A stretch of 64,000 bases of DNA from Gaiellaceae bacterium (GTDB lineage Bacteria > Actinomycetota > Thermoleophilia > Gaiellales > Gaiellaceae): the NCBI GenBank assembly GCA_026002995.1, contig BPGK01000001.1, positions 1,178,001 through 1,242,000 of the forward strand, written 5' to 3'. Position numbers and translations under genes: made by a program. Shown piece after piece: positions 8,230-17,664 of this stretch (position 1 is its first letter; the number at the start of each line of letters is the position of its first letter). The notes beneath the pieces were generated by a model that was given only the letters and a program-made list of their open reading frames with translations, was not told where the DNA came from and searched no databases.

Positions 8230-9149
8230 TCTCGTCGGAGGACGTGCGCGAGGAGCTCGCTCGCATCGCCCCGGAGCGCGAGTGCGATCGGCGCGCGGAG
8301 CTGTCCGGTCTCTTCCATGGCGCCGGCAGCCTGCACCTCCTCGCGGCGGGGCGCTGGGCGCTCCACCTCGATCTCGGGAGCGGAGCGGCCGCGCGACGGG
8401 CCTTCGCGCTCCTCCGCGACGAGGCCGTCCGCTCGGAGATCCGCACGTACCGGCGTTCGGCCTTCGAGCGGGAGACGCGGTACCAGCTCCACATCGCGGG
8501 AGACGACGACGCCCTCGCGGCGCTCGTCGCCTCGGGCGTGCTCGACCGGCGCCATGCGCCGCTGGAGCGGCCCCCGGAGAGCGTCGTCGCCCGGCGTTGC
8601 TGTCGGGCCGCATACCTGCGGGGGGCGTTCCTCGCGGGCGGAACGCTCTCGATCCGACGCTCGGCCCACCTCGAGTTGCGCACGGCGTCGATCGCGGGGG
8701 CGCAGGTCGTGCGCGACCTCGCCCGCCGCACCGGGATCGCACTCTCGACCCTCGAGCGTCCCACGCACGCGCTCGCGTACGCGAAGAGCTGGGACGCGGT
8801 GGAGTCGTTCCTCTCTGTCGTCGGCGCCGCCGACGCGGTTCTCGCGCTCGAGGAGCGCGCCGTCGTCGCGTCGACGCGCGATCGCGCGAACCGCCTCGCG
8901 AACGCCGATCACGCGAACCTCGTGCGGGCGAGTGTCGCGGCTCGGGAGCAGCTCGAGGCGATCGAGCGCCTGCGCGCCGAGGGCGTCCTCGACGACCTGC
9001 CCGACGCGCTCCGGGAGGCCGCCGCGCTGCGGCGACGCCACCCGAGCGCCTCCCTCTCCGAGCTCGCTCGGCGCACGGATCCGCCGGCGAGCCGCGCGGC
9101 CGTCCACCGACGCCTGCGCCGGCTCATCGCGCTCGCCGAGCCCGGTTGA
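8226..9149 (+). CDS. whiA: DNA-binding protein WhiA
   Basis: WhiA is a gram-positive DNA-binding regulator that in Streptomyces works with WhiB on sporulation and cell division genes. The 307-residue protein has the N-terminal degenerate LAGLIDADG homing-endonuclease-like fold (ELSGLFHGAGSL, and AAYLRGAFLAGGT near residue 130) and a C-terminal helix-turn-helix (residues 225-305, ending HRRLRRLIALAEPG). It overlaps ogt by 4 bases and precedes gap, the order common in actinobacteria. The usual upstream partners rapZ and yvcK are absent. Confidence 0.95.
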   Translation: MISSEDVREELARIAPERECDRRAELSGLFHGAGSLHLLAAGRWALHLDLGSGAAARRAFALLRDEAVRSEIRTYRRSAFERETRYQLHIAGDDDALAALVASGVLDRRHAPLERPPESVVARRCCRAAYLRGAFLAGGTLSIRRSAHLELRTASIAGAQVVRDLARRTGIALSTLERPTHALAYAKSWDAVESFLSVVGAADAVLALEERAVVASTRDRANRLANADHANLVRASVAAREQLEAIERLRAEGVLDDLPDALREAAALRRRHPSASLSELARRTDPPASRAAVHRRLRRLIALAEPG

Positions 9150-9189
9150 CCGAGCTCGGGGGATCGGCGGCTCGCGCTCGAGCCCTCGT

Positions 9190-10233
<1,044 letters not shown>

Positions 10234-10240
10234 CCGAGAC

Positions 10241-11287
10241 GTGCACCGGCCACGCTCCGTCCGTGCGGCGAACGTCTCCGGCAAGCACGTCCTCGTCCGC
10301 GCCGACCTGAACGTGCCGCTCGAGAACGGGCGGGTCGCCGACGACACGCGGATCCGCGCCTCGCTTCCGACGCTTCGCTACTTGCTCGACCACGATGCGG
10401 CCGAGGTCGTCGTCTGCTCTCACCTCGGTCGTCCGCAGGGGCCGGACCCTGCGTACTCGCTGGCCCCGGTGGCCGAGCGGCTGCACGAGCTCCTCCCGGA
10501 CGCGCGCGTGCGCGTCCTCGAGAACACGCGCTTCGATCCCGGGGAGACGCGCAACGACCCGGAGACCGCGCGCCGCCTCGCGGAGGGGAGGGACCTGTAC
10601 GTCAACGACGCGTTCGGCTCCGCGCACCGGGCACATGCGTCGACCGAGGGCGTCGCGCACATCCTCCCGGCGTACGCGGGCCTGCTGCTCGAGCGCGAGC
10701 TCGAGATGCTCGGCCGACTGCTCGAGGAGGACGTGGAGCGGCCGTTCGTGCTCGTCGCGGGGGGAGCCAAGGTCGAGGACAAGCTCGGGGTGCTCCGACA
10801 CCTGGGTGGTAGGGCGGATCGCGTGCTCGTCGGAGGGAAGATGGCCGAGGAGCTCCGCGCGCGCAACCCGCTTCCGTACGAAGCGCTCCTGCCCGCCGAC
10901 GTCGTCGCGGCGGCCGCGTTCGACCCGGAGGCCGAGACCCGGGTGACGGCCTTCGACGCCGTTCCCGACGCGTGGCTGGGGCTCGACATCGGCCCCGCGG
11001 CGCGGGAGGCGTTTGCCCACGAGATCCGTCGCGCGCGCACCGTGTTCTGGAACGGGCCGATGGGCGTCTTCGAGTGGCCCCGCTTCGCGGAGGGGACGAA
11101 GGCGGTCGCGGAGGCGGTCGCCTCGGTGGAGGGGTACACGGTGGTAGGCGGCGGCGACTCGGTACGCGCCGTGACCGAGCTCGGCCTCGCGAGCCGCATC
11201 TCCTGGATCTCGACGGGCGGCGGCGCGTCGCTCGAGTTCCTCGAGGGGAAGGAGCTCCCGGGGGTCGTCGCGATCCCCGCGTCCTGA
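10241..11287 (+). CDS. pgk: Phosphoglycerate kinase, compact form
   Basis: PGK makes ATP from 1,3-bisphosphoglycerate. Family motifs are present: LVRADLNVPL, SHLGRP, YVNDAFGSAHRAHAS, GGAKVEDKL, NGPMGVFEW and GGGDSVRA. The protein is only 348 residues against the usual 385-400. Two segments are short. One is the stretch between the N-terminal SLAPVAERL and the VLENTRF strand. The other is the helical part of the nucleotide domain between VGGKMAEEL and LPADVV. All ligand motifs survive, so it should be active. It begins at a GTG and lies 7 bases after gap. Confidence 0.95.
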   Translation: MHRPRSVRAANVSGKHVLVRADLNVPLENGRVADDTRIRASLPTLRYLLDHDAAEVVVCSHLGRPQGPDPAYSLAPVAERLHELLPDARVRVLENTRFDPGETRNDPETARRLAEGRDLYVNDAFGSAHRAHASTEGVAHILPAYAGLLLERELEMLGRLLEEDVERPFVLVAGGAKVEDKLGVLRHLGGRADRVLVGGKMAEELRARNPLPYEALLPADVVAAAAFDPEAETRVTAFDAVPDAWLGLDIGPAAREAFAHEIRRARTVFWNGPMGVFEWPRFAEGTKAVAEAVASVEGYTVVGGGDSVRAVTELGLASRISWISTGGGASLEFLEGKELPGVVAIPAS

Positions 11288-11290
11288 GCG

Positions 11291-13105
11291 CTACGCGTCG
11301 GGCACGCGGACGCCCGGGACGTGCCGGGCGAGGAAGTCGAGGATCGTGGCCACCTGCCGGATGCGCTCTTCCACGTCGAAGGAGGCGTGGCCGGCGTCGA
11401 ACTCGTACAGCTCGTGCGGATGCCCCCGCGCGCGCAGGCGCTCGACGTAGCGGAGTACCTGGCGGTACGGACAGCGGCTGTCGTTCCGGCCGACGAGGAT
11501 GAGGACGGGCGCGACGACGCGGTCGACGTGCTCGATCGGGTTCCGCTCGCGCATGAGCTCCGGGACCTCGGCCGGCGTCTTCCCACCGAGGAGGGCGCGG
11601 TCGTACGCTTGCAGGAGCGGTGAGAGGTCCTCGTAGGAGGCGACGTAGTCGGCGACAGGGACGCCGGCGACCCCGCAGCGCCAGCGCTCGGGATGCAGGC
11701 CGAGCTCGAGGAGCGTGATGTACCCGCCCCAGGAGTGCCCGGCGATGACCGCCCGCTCCGGGTCGGCGATTCCCCGGGCGACGAGGTCGTCGAGCCCCGC
11801 GTTCACGTCCTCGAGCTCGGGCCCTCCGATGTTCCCGACGAGGGCGTCCCGCCACGCGCGCCCGTAGCCGAGCGATCCGCGGTAGTTCACCATCCCGACG
11901 ACGAAGCCGGCGTCGACGTATGCCTGCACCTCGGGCTGCCAGCGGTCGAGGTCGAGCGAGGTGGGGCCACCGTGGACGAGCATGAGCACCGGGAACGGTC
12001 CCGTCCCGTCGGGGGTGACGTAGAAGCCGTGCACCTCCTGCCCGTGCGGGTTGCGGAAGCGCCAGGAGACGTACGGGCGCGCGGGGAGCTCCTCGGCGCC
12101 ACGGAGCGGGAGCACCTCCCGCCCGCGCTCGTCGAGGACGCTGCGAGGCCGATGGCCCTGCTCGTGCAGGTACCAGACGCTCCCGTCGGGGCGGACGCGC
12201 GCCTTCAGGATCACCCCGGGCTCGCTTGGGAGCTCGCTCGTCTCGCCGCTCGCGAGGTCGTAGCGGAGGAGGCGGTTGCGCCCGTCGAGGAGCTCGACGA
12301 GGAGGAGCGCCGAGGCATCGGGCCACCAGTCGGCCGCCCAGACCGGCCCAGGCGATGCGATGGGCAGCGGCTGGAAGCGTCCGCTCTCCGGCTCCCAGAG
12401 GGCGGGCCGCTCCTCGCCCTCGCGCTCGTGGCTCACCGCGATCCGCCCGTCGCCGTGTCGCGGCGACCAGCAGCGGGCCGTCACAGAGAGCCCCTCGTCG
12501 CGGAGGTCGGCGACGGTCTCTCCTGTCCGTGCGACGACGACGCGGAGACCCGGATGGAGGAGGTCGTCGTGGAGCGCGTGCTCGAGGCAGAGGAGCCTTC
12601 CGTCGGCGGAGAGCCCGGCCCGGAGGTACCCGCCCTCGTCGACGCCTCCGATCCGGAGCGGCTCTGGGGCGCGCAGGAGCTCCCGGGCGGGCTCGCCGTC
12701 GCGCGCGACGTGGATCGCGAACCCGTGCTCTCCGCTCAGCGCGGCAGCGACGATCCCTGGCGCCTGCGCGAGCCCCTCGCTCCACCCGACGGGCAGCTCC
12801 GGGAGGAACGGTCGTGCCTCGTCGCCCCCCTCGAAGCGGGCGACGAGCCAGCGCCCGGCCTCCGCTCCCGTCTCGTCCTGGAACCAGACGACCCCCTCGC
12901 CGCGCAGCGTCGGGAACCCGTCGACGACCCCGATCGGGTGATCGGTGACCTGCCGGCGCTCGCCGCTTCGGACGTCCCAAGCGTGCACCTGCCAGACGCC
13001 CGACTCGGTGGAGACGTAGACGGCGCGATCGGGGGCGTGCGGCGACCACTCGGGCAAAAGCGAGACGGGAGCGCGGAAGCGCCGCAGCCAGCGCGCAGGG
13101 GCCAC
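11291..13105 (-). CDS. Prolyl oligopeptidase-family (S9) serine peptidase
   Basis: This 604-residue protein has an N-terminal beta-propeller with WD40-like repeats (residues 1-350) and a C-terminal alpha/beta hydrolase. The catalytic Ser is in GHSWGG, the Asp in GRNDSRCP, and the His in the GHASF segment. No signal peptide is seen, so it is probably a cytoplasmic acylaminoacyl- or dipeptidyl-type peptidase. GTG at 13105 is preferred because an upstream extension would run into tpiA, and a minus-strand TACGAT (13114-13119) sits 8 bases before it. The gene interrupts the otherwise co-directional pgk-tpiA order. Confidence 0.9.
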   Translation of the reverse strand: MAPARWLRRFRAPVSLLPEWSPHAPDRAVYVSTESGVWQVHAWDVRSGERRQVTDHPIGVVDGFPTLRGEGVVWFQDETGAEAGRWLVARFEGGDEARPFLPELPVGWSEGLAQAPGIVAAALSGEHGFAIHVARDGEPARELLRAPEPLRIGGVDEGGYLRAGLSADGRLLCLEHALHDDLLHPGLRVVVARTGETVADLRDEGLSVTARCWSPRHGDGRIAVSHEREGEERPALWEPESGRFQPLPIASPGPVWAADWWPDASALLLVELLDGRNRLLRYDLASGETSELPSEPGVILKARVRPDGSVWYLHEQGHRPRSVLDERGREVLPLRGAEELPARPYVSWRFRNPHGQEVHGFYVTPDGTGPFPVLMLVHGGPTSLDLDRWQPEVQAYVDAGFVVGMVNYRGSLGYGRAWRDALVGNIGGPELEDVNAGLDDLVARGIADPERAVIAGHSWGGYITLLELGLHPERWRCGVAGVPVADYVASYEDLSPLLQAYDRALLGGKTPAEVPELMRERNPIEHVDRVVAPVLILVGRNDSRCPYRQVLRYVERLRARGHPHELYEFDAGHASFDVEERIRQVATILDFLARHVPGVRVPDA

Positions 13106-13113
13106 GGTGCGCG

Positions 13114-13119
13114 ATCGTA
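13114..13119 (-). promoter_or_regulatory. -10 hexamer TACGAT of the S9 peptidase gene
   Basis: It reads toward the minus-strand peptidase gene and ends 8 bases before its GTG. It is divergent from the tpiA promoter about 20 bases away. Confidence 0.45.
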
Positions 13120-13135
13120 CCGCCCGGGGTCGCAC

Positions 13136-13141
13136 TAAGAT
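13136..13141 (+). promoter_or_regulatory. -10 hexamer TAAGAT of tpiA
   Basis: TAAGAT ends 7 bases before the tpiA GTG at 13149. No ribosome binding site lies between. Confidence 0.5.
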
Positions 13142-13148
13142 CGGCCGG

Positions 13149-13868
13149 GTGCTGATCGCCGGGAACTGGAAGATGTACAAGGGAGCGCATGAGGCACGCC
13201 GCTTCGCGGCCCAGATCCGGCACCTCGGCGAGCGCACCCCGGGCGTCGACGTCGTCGTCTGCCCGCCCTTCGCGTCGCTCCAGGCCACGCTCGAGGGGCT
13301 CGGCGAGGGGAGTGCCATCCGCGTCTACGCGCAGAACGTGCACTGGGAGCTCGAAGGGGCGTATACCGGCGAGGTCTCTCCCTCGATGCTGCTCGAGCTC
13401 GGCGTCGAGGGTGCGATCGTCGGCCATTCCGAGCGTCGCCAGTACTTCGGCGAGACCGACGAGTGGGTGCGGCGACGCGCCGAGGGCGCGCTCGAGGCGG
13501 GCCTCTCCGTGATCGCCTGCGTGGGCGAGTCCGAGGAGGAGCGCGAGGCCGGCGAGACGTACGCCGTGCTCGAGCGACAGGTGGCGTCGCTCCCGCGCCA
13601 CGAGCGGCTCGTCATCGCCTACGAGCCGGTGTGGGCGATCGGCACCGGCAAGACCGCCACCCCGGAGATCGCGCAGGACGCCCACGCCTTCATCAAGACG
13701 CTGCACCCGTCGGCGGTGCTGTACGGAGGCTCGGTGAAGCCCGAGAACGCCGCCGTCCTCCTCGCCCAGCCCGACGTCGACGGCGCCCTCGTCGGCGGCG
13801 CCTCGCTCGAGCAGCACTCGTTCGAGGCGATCTGCGCCGCCGCCGTCGAGGCCGCAGCCGCCGCGTGA
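13149..13868 (+). CDS. tpiA: Triose-phosphate isomerase
   Basis: TIM interconverts dihydroxyacetone phosphate and glyceraldehyde 3-phosphate. The 239-residue protein shows the family landmarks: AGNWKMYK with the catalytic Lys, GHSERR with the catalytic His, YEPVWAIGTGK with the catalytic Glu and loop 6, and LYGGSVKPEN for phosphate. The GTG at 13149 places NWKMYK at the expected distance from the N-terminus and is 7 bases from TAAGAT. The stop overlaps the gpmI start (GTGA). The secG gene that often follows tpiA is not here. Confidence 0.97.
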   Translation: MLIAGNWKMYKGAHEARRFAAQIRHLGERTPGVDVVVCPPFASLQATLEGLGEGSAIRVYAQNVHWELEGAYTGEVSPSMLLELGVEGAIVGHSERRQYFGETDEWVRRRAEGALEAGLSVIACVGESEEEREAGETYAVLERQVASLPRHERLVIAYEPVWAIGTGKTATPEIAQDAHAFIKTLHPSAVLYGGSVKPENAAVLLAQPDVDGALVGGASLEQHSFEAICAAAVEAAAAA

Positions 13869-15331
13869 AGCCGGTCGCCCTCGTCATCCTCGACGGCTGG
13901 GGGTGCGCGCCGCCCGGCCCCGGAAACGCCGTCGCGCTCGCGGAGACGCCCGTGTTCGACGGGCTCTGGGCTCGCTTCCCGCATACGACGCTGCGCGCGT
14001 CGGGCGAGGCCGTCGGGCTCCCGGAAGGCCAGATGGGAAACTCCGAGGTCGGCCACCTGACGATCGGTGCCGGGCGCGTGCGCTACCAGGACCTCGTTCG
14101 TGTGACGAGGTCGATCGAGGACGGCTCGTTCTTCGCCAACGAGGCGCTCGTCGGCGCGTTTCGCCGCGCGCGCGAGCGCGGAGGCGACGTGCACCTGCTC
14201 GGCCTCGTCTCCTGCGGAGGAGTCCACTCCCACCTCGATCACCTGTGCGCGCTGCTCGAGCTCGCCCGGCGGGAGGGGATGCTCGAGCGCACGTGGATCC
14301 ACGCGTTCACCGATGGACGCGACGTCTCCCCACGCGCCGCCGTCTCTGATCTCGCCGAGCTCCCGGCGACGCGAGTCGCGACCGTCTGCGGTCGCTACTA
14401 CGCGATGGATCGGGACGGTCGCTGGGAGCGCACCAACCGGGCGCTCGCGGCCATCGTGGAGGGGGTGGGTCGCGTCGCCGACGACCCTGTCGAGGCGGTT
14501 CGGGCGAGCTACGCGGAGGGTGTCACGGACGAGTTCATCGAGCCCGTCGTCCTCGCCGGGCGCCCGCGGCTCGACGTGCGACGAGATGCGGCCATCTTCT
14601 TCAACTTCCGTCCCGACCGCGCCCGACAGCTCTCCCAGCGGCTCCTCGAGCTCGGCGCCGACCTCACGACGATGACCCGCTATCGCGACGACTTCCCGTT
14701 CCCGGTGGCGTTCGACGACGAGGCGCTCGCAAACACGCTCGCGGAGGTGCTCTCCCGCGCCGGGATCCGCCAGCTCCACGCGGCCGAGACGGAGAAGTAC
14801 GCGCACGTCACCTACTTCCTGAACGGGGGCGAGGAGCGCGAGTGGGAGGGGGAGACGCGGATCCTCGTCCCCTCGCCGCGGGACGTGCCGAGCTACGACC
14901 TGAAGCCCGAGATGGCGGCGCCCGAGCTCGCGACGCGAGTCTGCGAGGAGCTCCCGAACGGGTACGGGTTCTGCGTCGTGAACTTCGCGAACCCGGACAT
15001 GGTCGGTCACACAGGCTCGATCCCCGCCGTCGTTGCGGCCGTGGAGACGGTCGACCGTTGCCTCGGACAGGTCGTCGACGCCGTCCATGCTCTCGGCGGC
15101 GTCTGCCTCGTCACCGCCGACCACGGCAACGCTGAGGTCATGCTCGAGCCGGACGGCGTGAGCCCGCACACGGCCCACACGACGAGCCCGGTCCCGCTCG
15201 TCGTGACGCGCGAGGGCCTCTCGCTCCGCGAGGGGGGCGAGCTCGCCGACCTCGCGCCGACCGTGCTCGACCTCCTGGGCCTCGACATCCCGGCTGACAT
15301 GACTGGGGCTCCGCTCGCAATGCGGAAGTAA
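13865..15331 (+). CDS. gpmI: 2,3-bisphosphoglycerate-independent phosphoglycerate mutase
   Basis: This enzyme interconverts 3- and 2-phosphoglycerate using two manganese ions and a phosphoserine intermediate. The 488-residue protein starts with LVILDGWG, has the catalytic Ser in QMGNSEVGH near residue 60, the substrate segment HAFTDGRDVSP, and the metal-binding NFANPDMVGHTG and TADHGNAE. The length fits the smaller bacterial enzymes (about 490-515). It overlaps tpiA by 4 bases, so the two glycolytic steps are co-translated. Confidence 0.97.
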   Translation: MKPVALVILDGWGCAPPGPGNAVALAETPVFDGLWARFPHTTLRASGEAVGLPEGQMGNSEVGHLTIGAGRVRYQDLVRVTRSIEDGSFFANEALVGAFRRARERGGDVHLLGLVSCGGVHSHLDHLCALLELARREGMLERTWIHAFTDGRDVSPRAAVSDLAELPATRVATVCGRYYAMDRDGRWERTNRALAAIVEGVGRVADDPVEAVRASYAEGVTDEFIEPVVLAGRPRLDVRRDAAIFFNFRPDRARQLSQRLLELGADLTTMTRYRDDFPFPVAFDDEALANTLAEVLSRAGIRQLHAAETEKYAHVTYFLNGGEEREWEGETRILVPSPRDVPSYDLKPEMAAPELATRVCEELPNGYGFCVVNFANPDMVGHTGSIPAVVAAVETVDRCLGQVVDAVHALGGVCLVTADHGNAEVMLEPDGVSPHTAHTTSPVPLVVTREGLSLREGGELADLAPTVLDLLGLDIPADMTGAPLAMRK

Positions 15332-15365
15332 CGGCGCCCGAACATCTCGCTTACGGGGCCGGTTC

Positions 15366-15371
15366 TATACT
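15366..15371 (+). promoter_or_regulatory. -10 hexamer TATACT of the sigma factor gene
   Basis: TATACT is close to the TATAAT consensus and lies 10 bases before the ATG at 15382. Confidence 0.5.
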
Positions 15372-15381
15372 CGCCGCGTCC

Positions 15382-15969
15382 ATGTCGCTGCCGCAGCCCG
15401 ACCCCGGCGTTCTCCGCAAGGCCCAACGGGGCGACGAGCGGGCCTTCTCGATCATCGTCCGCACGTACGAGCAGCCGGTCTTCAACTACGTCCTGCGGCT
15501 GATCGGAGATCGCGCGCTCGCGGAGGACCTCACGCAAGAGGTGTTCCTCCGTGTCTTCCAGGGGCTGCCCGGCTTCTCGCTCCGCTCGCGCTTCACGACG
15601 TGGCTCTTCCAGGTGGCGAAGAACCGCGTGCTCGACGAGCTGAGGGCGCTCGAGCGCAGGCCGCGCGCCGTGGTCTGCCTCGACGACATCCCTCCGCTCG
15701 AGGTCGTCGACGCGCCGGCCGAGCGCTCGGAGACGATCGACGCCGTGTGGCGCGCCGTCGAGGGCCTGAACCCGGACCTGAAGATGGCCCTCCTCCTGCG
15801 CGACGTCGTCGGCCTCTCCTACTCGGAGATCGCCGAGACGCTCGAGATCACGCTCGCGACCGTGAAATGGCGGATCTACAAGGCGCGTGAAGAGGTGCAG
15901 GCCTCCCTCCAGCGCGACGGCGTCGTCGTGCCCGTCTCCGCCGAGCTGTCGGCTCGCAGCCTCACCTGA
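15382..15969 (+). CDS. ECF-like RNA polymerase sigma factor
   Basis: This 195-residue protein has sigma region 2 (residues 20-90, with DLTQEVFLRVFQGL and TWLFQVAKNRVLDELR) and region 4 with a helix-turn-helix (LKMALLLRDVVGLSYSEIAETLEITLATVKWRIYKAR compressed around residues 130-170). Region 3 is missing, as in ECF sigma factors. No anti-sigma gene with a zinc motif is adjacent, so the control of its activity is unknown. It stands alone between gpmI and argS behind a good -10 hexamer. Confidence 0.9.
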   Translation: MSLPQPDPGVLRKAQRGDERAFSIIVRTYEQPVFNYVLRLIGDRALAEDLTQEVFLRVFQGLPGFSLRSRFTTWLFQVAKNRVLDELRALERRPRAVVCLDDIPPLEVVDAPAERSETIDAVWRAVEGLNPDLKMALLLRDVVGLSYSEIAETLEITLATVKWRIYKAREEVQASLQRDGVVVPVSAELSARSLT

Positions 15970-15997
15970 TCTCCATCGAGCCGCGCCGGCCGACGCC

Positions 15998-16003
15998 TAC
16001 GAT
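15998..16003 (+). promoter_or_regulatory. -10 hexamer TACGAT of argS
   Basis: TACGAT ends 6 bases before the argS GTG at 16010. This is the same leaderless spacing as at ogt and pruA. Confidence 0.5.
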
Positions 16004-16009
16004 TGCGCC

Positions 16010-17612
16010 GTGGCAGGCTCGGATCCCGTTTCGCGGCTCGAAGGCGCCCTCGCGGAGTTTGTGGGGACTCCGGTCGCGCTCGAGCGACCGTCGGACCCCG
16101 CGCACGGCGACTACGCGACGAGCATCGCGTTGAAGCTCGCGGCGGTCGAGAAGCGCCCACCCCGCACCATCGCCGAGCGCATCGCCCGCGAGGCCGTGGA
16201 GGCGGGTCTCGTCGAGAGCGCGGAGGTCGCCGGGCCGGGCTTCGTCAACCTGCGCGTCTCCGACGCATGGCTCGCCGCTGCGGCGCACGAAGTCGCGACG
16301 GCGGGGAGGAGCTTCGGCTCCGGCTCGGCGGCGCGCCCCGAGCGGGTGCAGGTGGAGATGGTCTCCGCGAACCCGACCGGCCCGCTCACCGTCGCGAGCG
16401 CCCGCAACGGAGCCTACGGCGACTCCGTCGCCCGGCTCCTCGAGTTCGCGGGACACGAGGTGGAGCGCGAGTACTACTACAACGATGCGGGAGCCCAGAT
16501 CGAGCGCTTCCTCGCCTCGGTCGAGGCGGTTCGGCGCGGGGAGGAGCCGCCCGAGGACGGCTACCGGGGGTCGTACATCGAGGAACTGGCCGCGTCGCCG
16601 GGCGATCCTCTCCCGGCGATGCTCGAGCGGATCGAGGCGTCGCTCGAGCGCTTCCGCATCCACTTCGACAGCTGGGCGCGCCAGAGCGAGATCGAGGCGG
16701 AGATCCCCGAGGCGATCGCGCTCCTCGACACGTACGAGGCCGACGGGGCGCTCTGGGCGCGGACGAGCGCCCACGGCGACGAGAAGGATCGCGTGCTCGT
16801 CCGCTCGGACGGGACGCCCACGTACTTCGCCGCGGACGCCGCGTACATCCGCCGGAAGCTCGCGAAGGGGCTCGACCGGCTCATCTACGTGCTCGGCGCG
16901 GATCACCACGGCTACGTCGCGCGTCTCCAGGCGCTTGCCGAGATGCTCGGGCATCCGCGCGAGTGCGTGGAGGTTCTCATCTACCAGCTCGTCCACCTCG
17001 TCGAAGGCGGGGAGGCGAAGCGAATGTCGAAGCGGCGTGGCGACGTCGTCTTCCTCGACGAGCTCGTGGATGCGATCGGCGTCGACGCGGCGCGCTGGTA
17101 CCTCGTCTCGAGGGGTCATGACCAGACGATCGAGATCGACGTCGACCTCGCGGCCGAGCGCACCCAGAAGAACCCGGTCTACTACGTGCAGTACGCCCAC
17201 GCGCGCATCGCGGGGATCCTGCGCAACGCCCGGGGTCAGCGCAACGCCTGGGGTCAGGTCCCGAGTGTTGCGCTTCATGCGCAACACTCGGGACCTGACC
17301 CCAACGACCCCGCGCAACACCTCGGGACCTGACCCCAAGCCCGCCGCCTCGCTCGCGGCCGAGGAGCGCGAGCTCGTCAAGCGCCTGCTCGAGTTCCCCT
17401 CGCTCGTGGCGGAGGCGACCGAGCGCCGCGCGCCGCACGCGCTCCCGACGTACGCGATCCGCGTCGCCGACGACTTCCACCGCTTCTACCACCACCATCG
17501 CGTGCTCGAGTCCGAGCAGCGCGCGTTCCGCCTCGTCCTCTGCTCGGCGACCCAGTCCGTCGTCGCACGGGCGCTCGACCTGATCGGGGTCGAAGCGCCC
17601 GAACGCATGTGA
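16010..17612 (+). CDS. argS: Arginyl-tRNA synthetase, interrupted by a palindromic element and a frameshift
   Basis: ArgRS charges tRNA-Arg. The first frame runs from GTG 16010 to a TGA at 17330-17332 and carries the N-terminal Add1 domain, the catalytic core ([17 protein letters not shown]) and the KMSKS loop ([10 protein letters not shown]). The C-terminal anticodon-binding DALR domain follows in the +1 frame from about 17337 to the stop at 17612 ([15 protein letters not shown] through GVEAPERM). The break falls in a repeat-rich insertion at 17221-17336, at about residue 405. Removing one C near 17320 restores a single frame. The HIGH motif expected after NPTGPL reads TVAS instead of H-x-G-H. 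It may be a sequencing indel, a real mutation, or a gene rescued by frameshifting. Confidence 0.85.
17221..17336. repeat. GGGGTCAGGTC palindromic element with partial duplications, inside argS
   Basis: The core is a perfect 24-bp inverted repeat (17250-17273 and 17279-17302) with a 5-base loop TTCAT. Its outer end is GGGGTCAGGTC. To the left, an 18-base unit beginning GCGCAACGCC is repeated in tandem (17221-17238 and 17239-17256, one mismatch). To the right, the second arm is duplicated 33 bases downstream (17312-17336) with one extra C. It shares its outer 11 bases with the palindrome in carB (45079-45128). Confidence 0.9.
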
Positions 17613-17651
17613 CAGCCTGTCACGAGCCCGGAACCGCGGCTCGAAGCGCGT

Positions 17652-17657
17652 TAGCAT
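17652..17657 (+). promoter_or_regulatory. -10 hexamer TAGCAT of glpX
   Basis: TAGCAT overlaps a possible ATG at 17656 and lies 7 bases before the GTG at 17665, which makes the GTG the more likely start. Confidence 0.45.
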
Positions 17658-17664
17658 GAGGGCC

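Noticed and set aside
10602-13817. A 1071-codon open frame on the minus strand across pgk, the S9 peptidase and tpiA
   Set aside because: It overlaps three well-supported genes in other frames and its translation is Arg/Pro-rich with no domain. High GC keeps stops rare, so long shadow frames are expected.
16485-17612. Treating the +1 frame over argS as a separate gene from 16485
   Set aside because: Up to about 17230 its translation is a shadow (Ser/Arg-rich). Only the last 90 residues match the ArgRS anticodon-binding domain, so it is the 3' part of argS.
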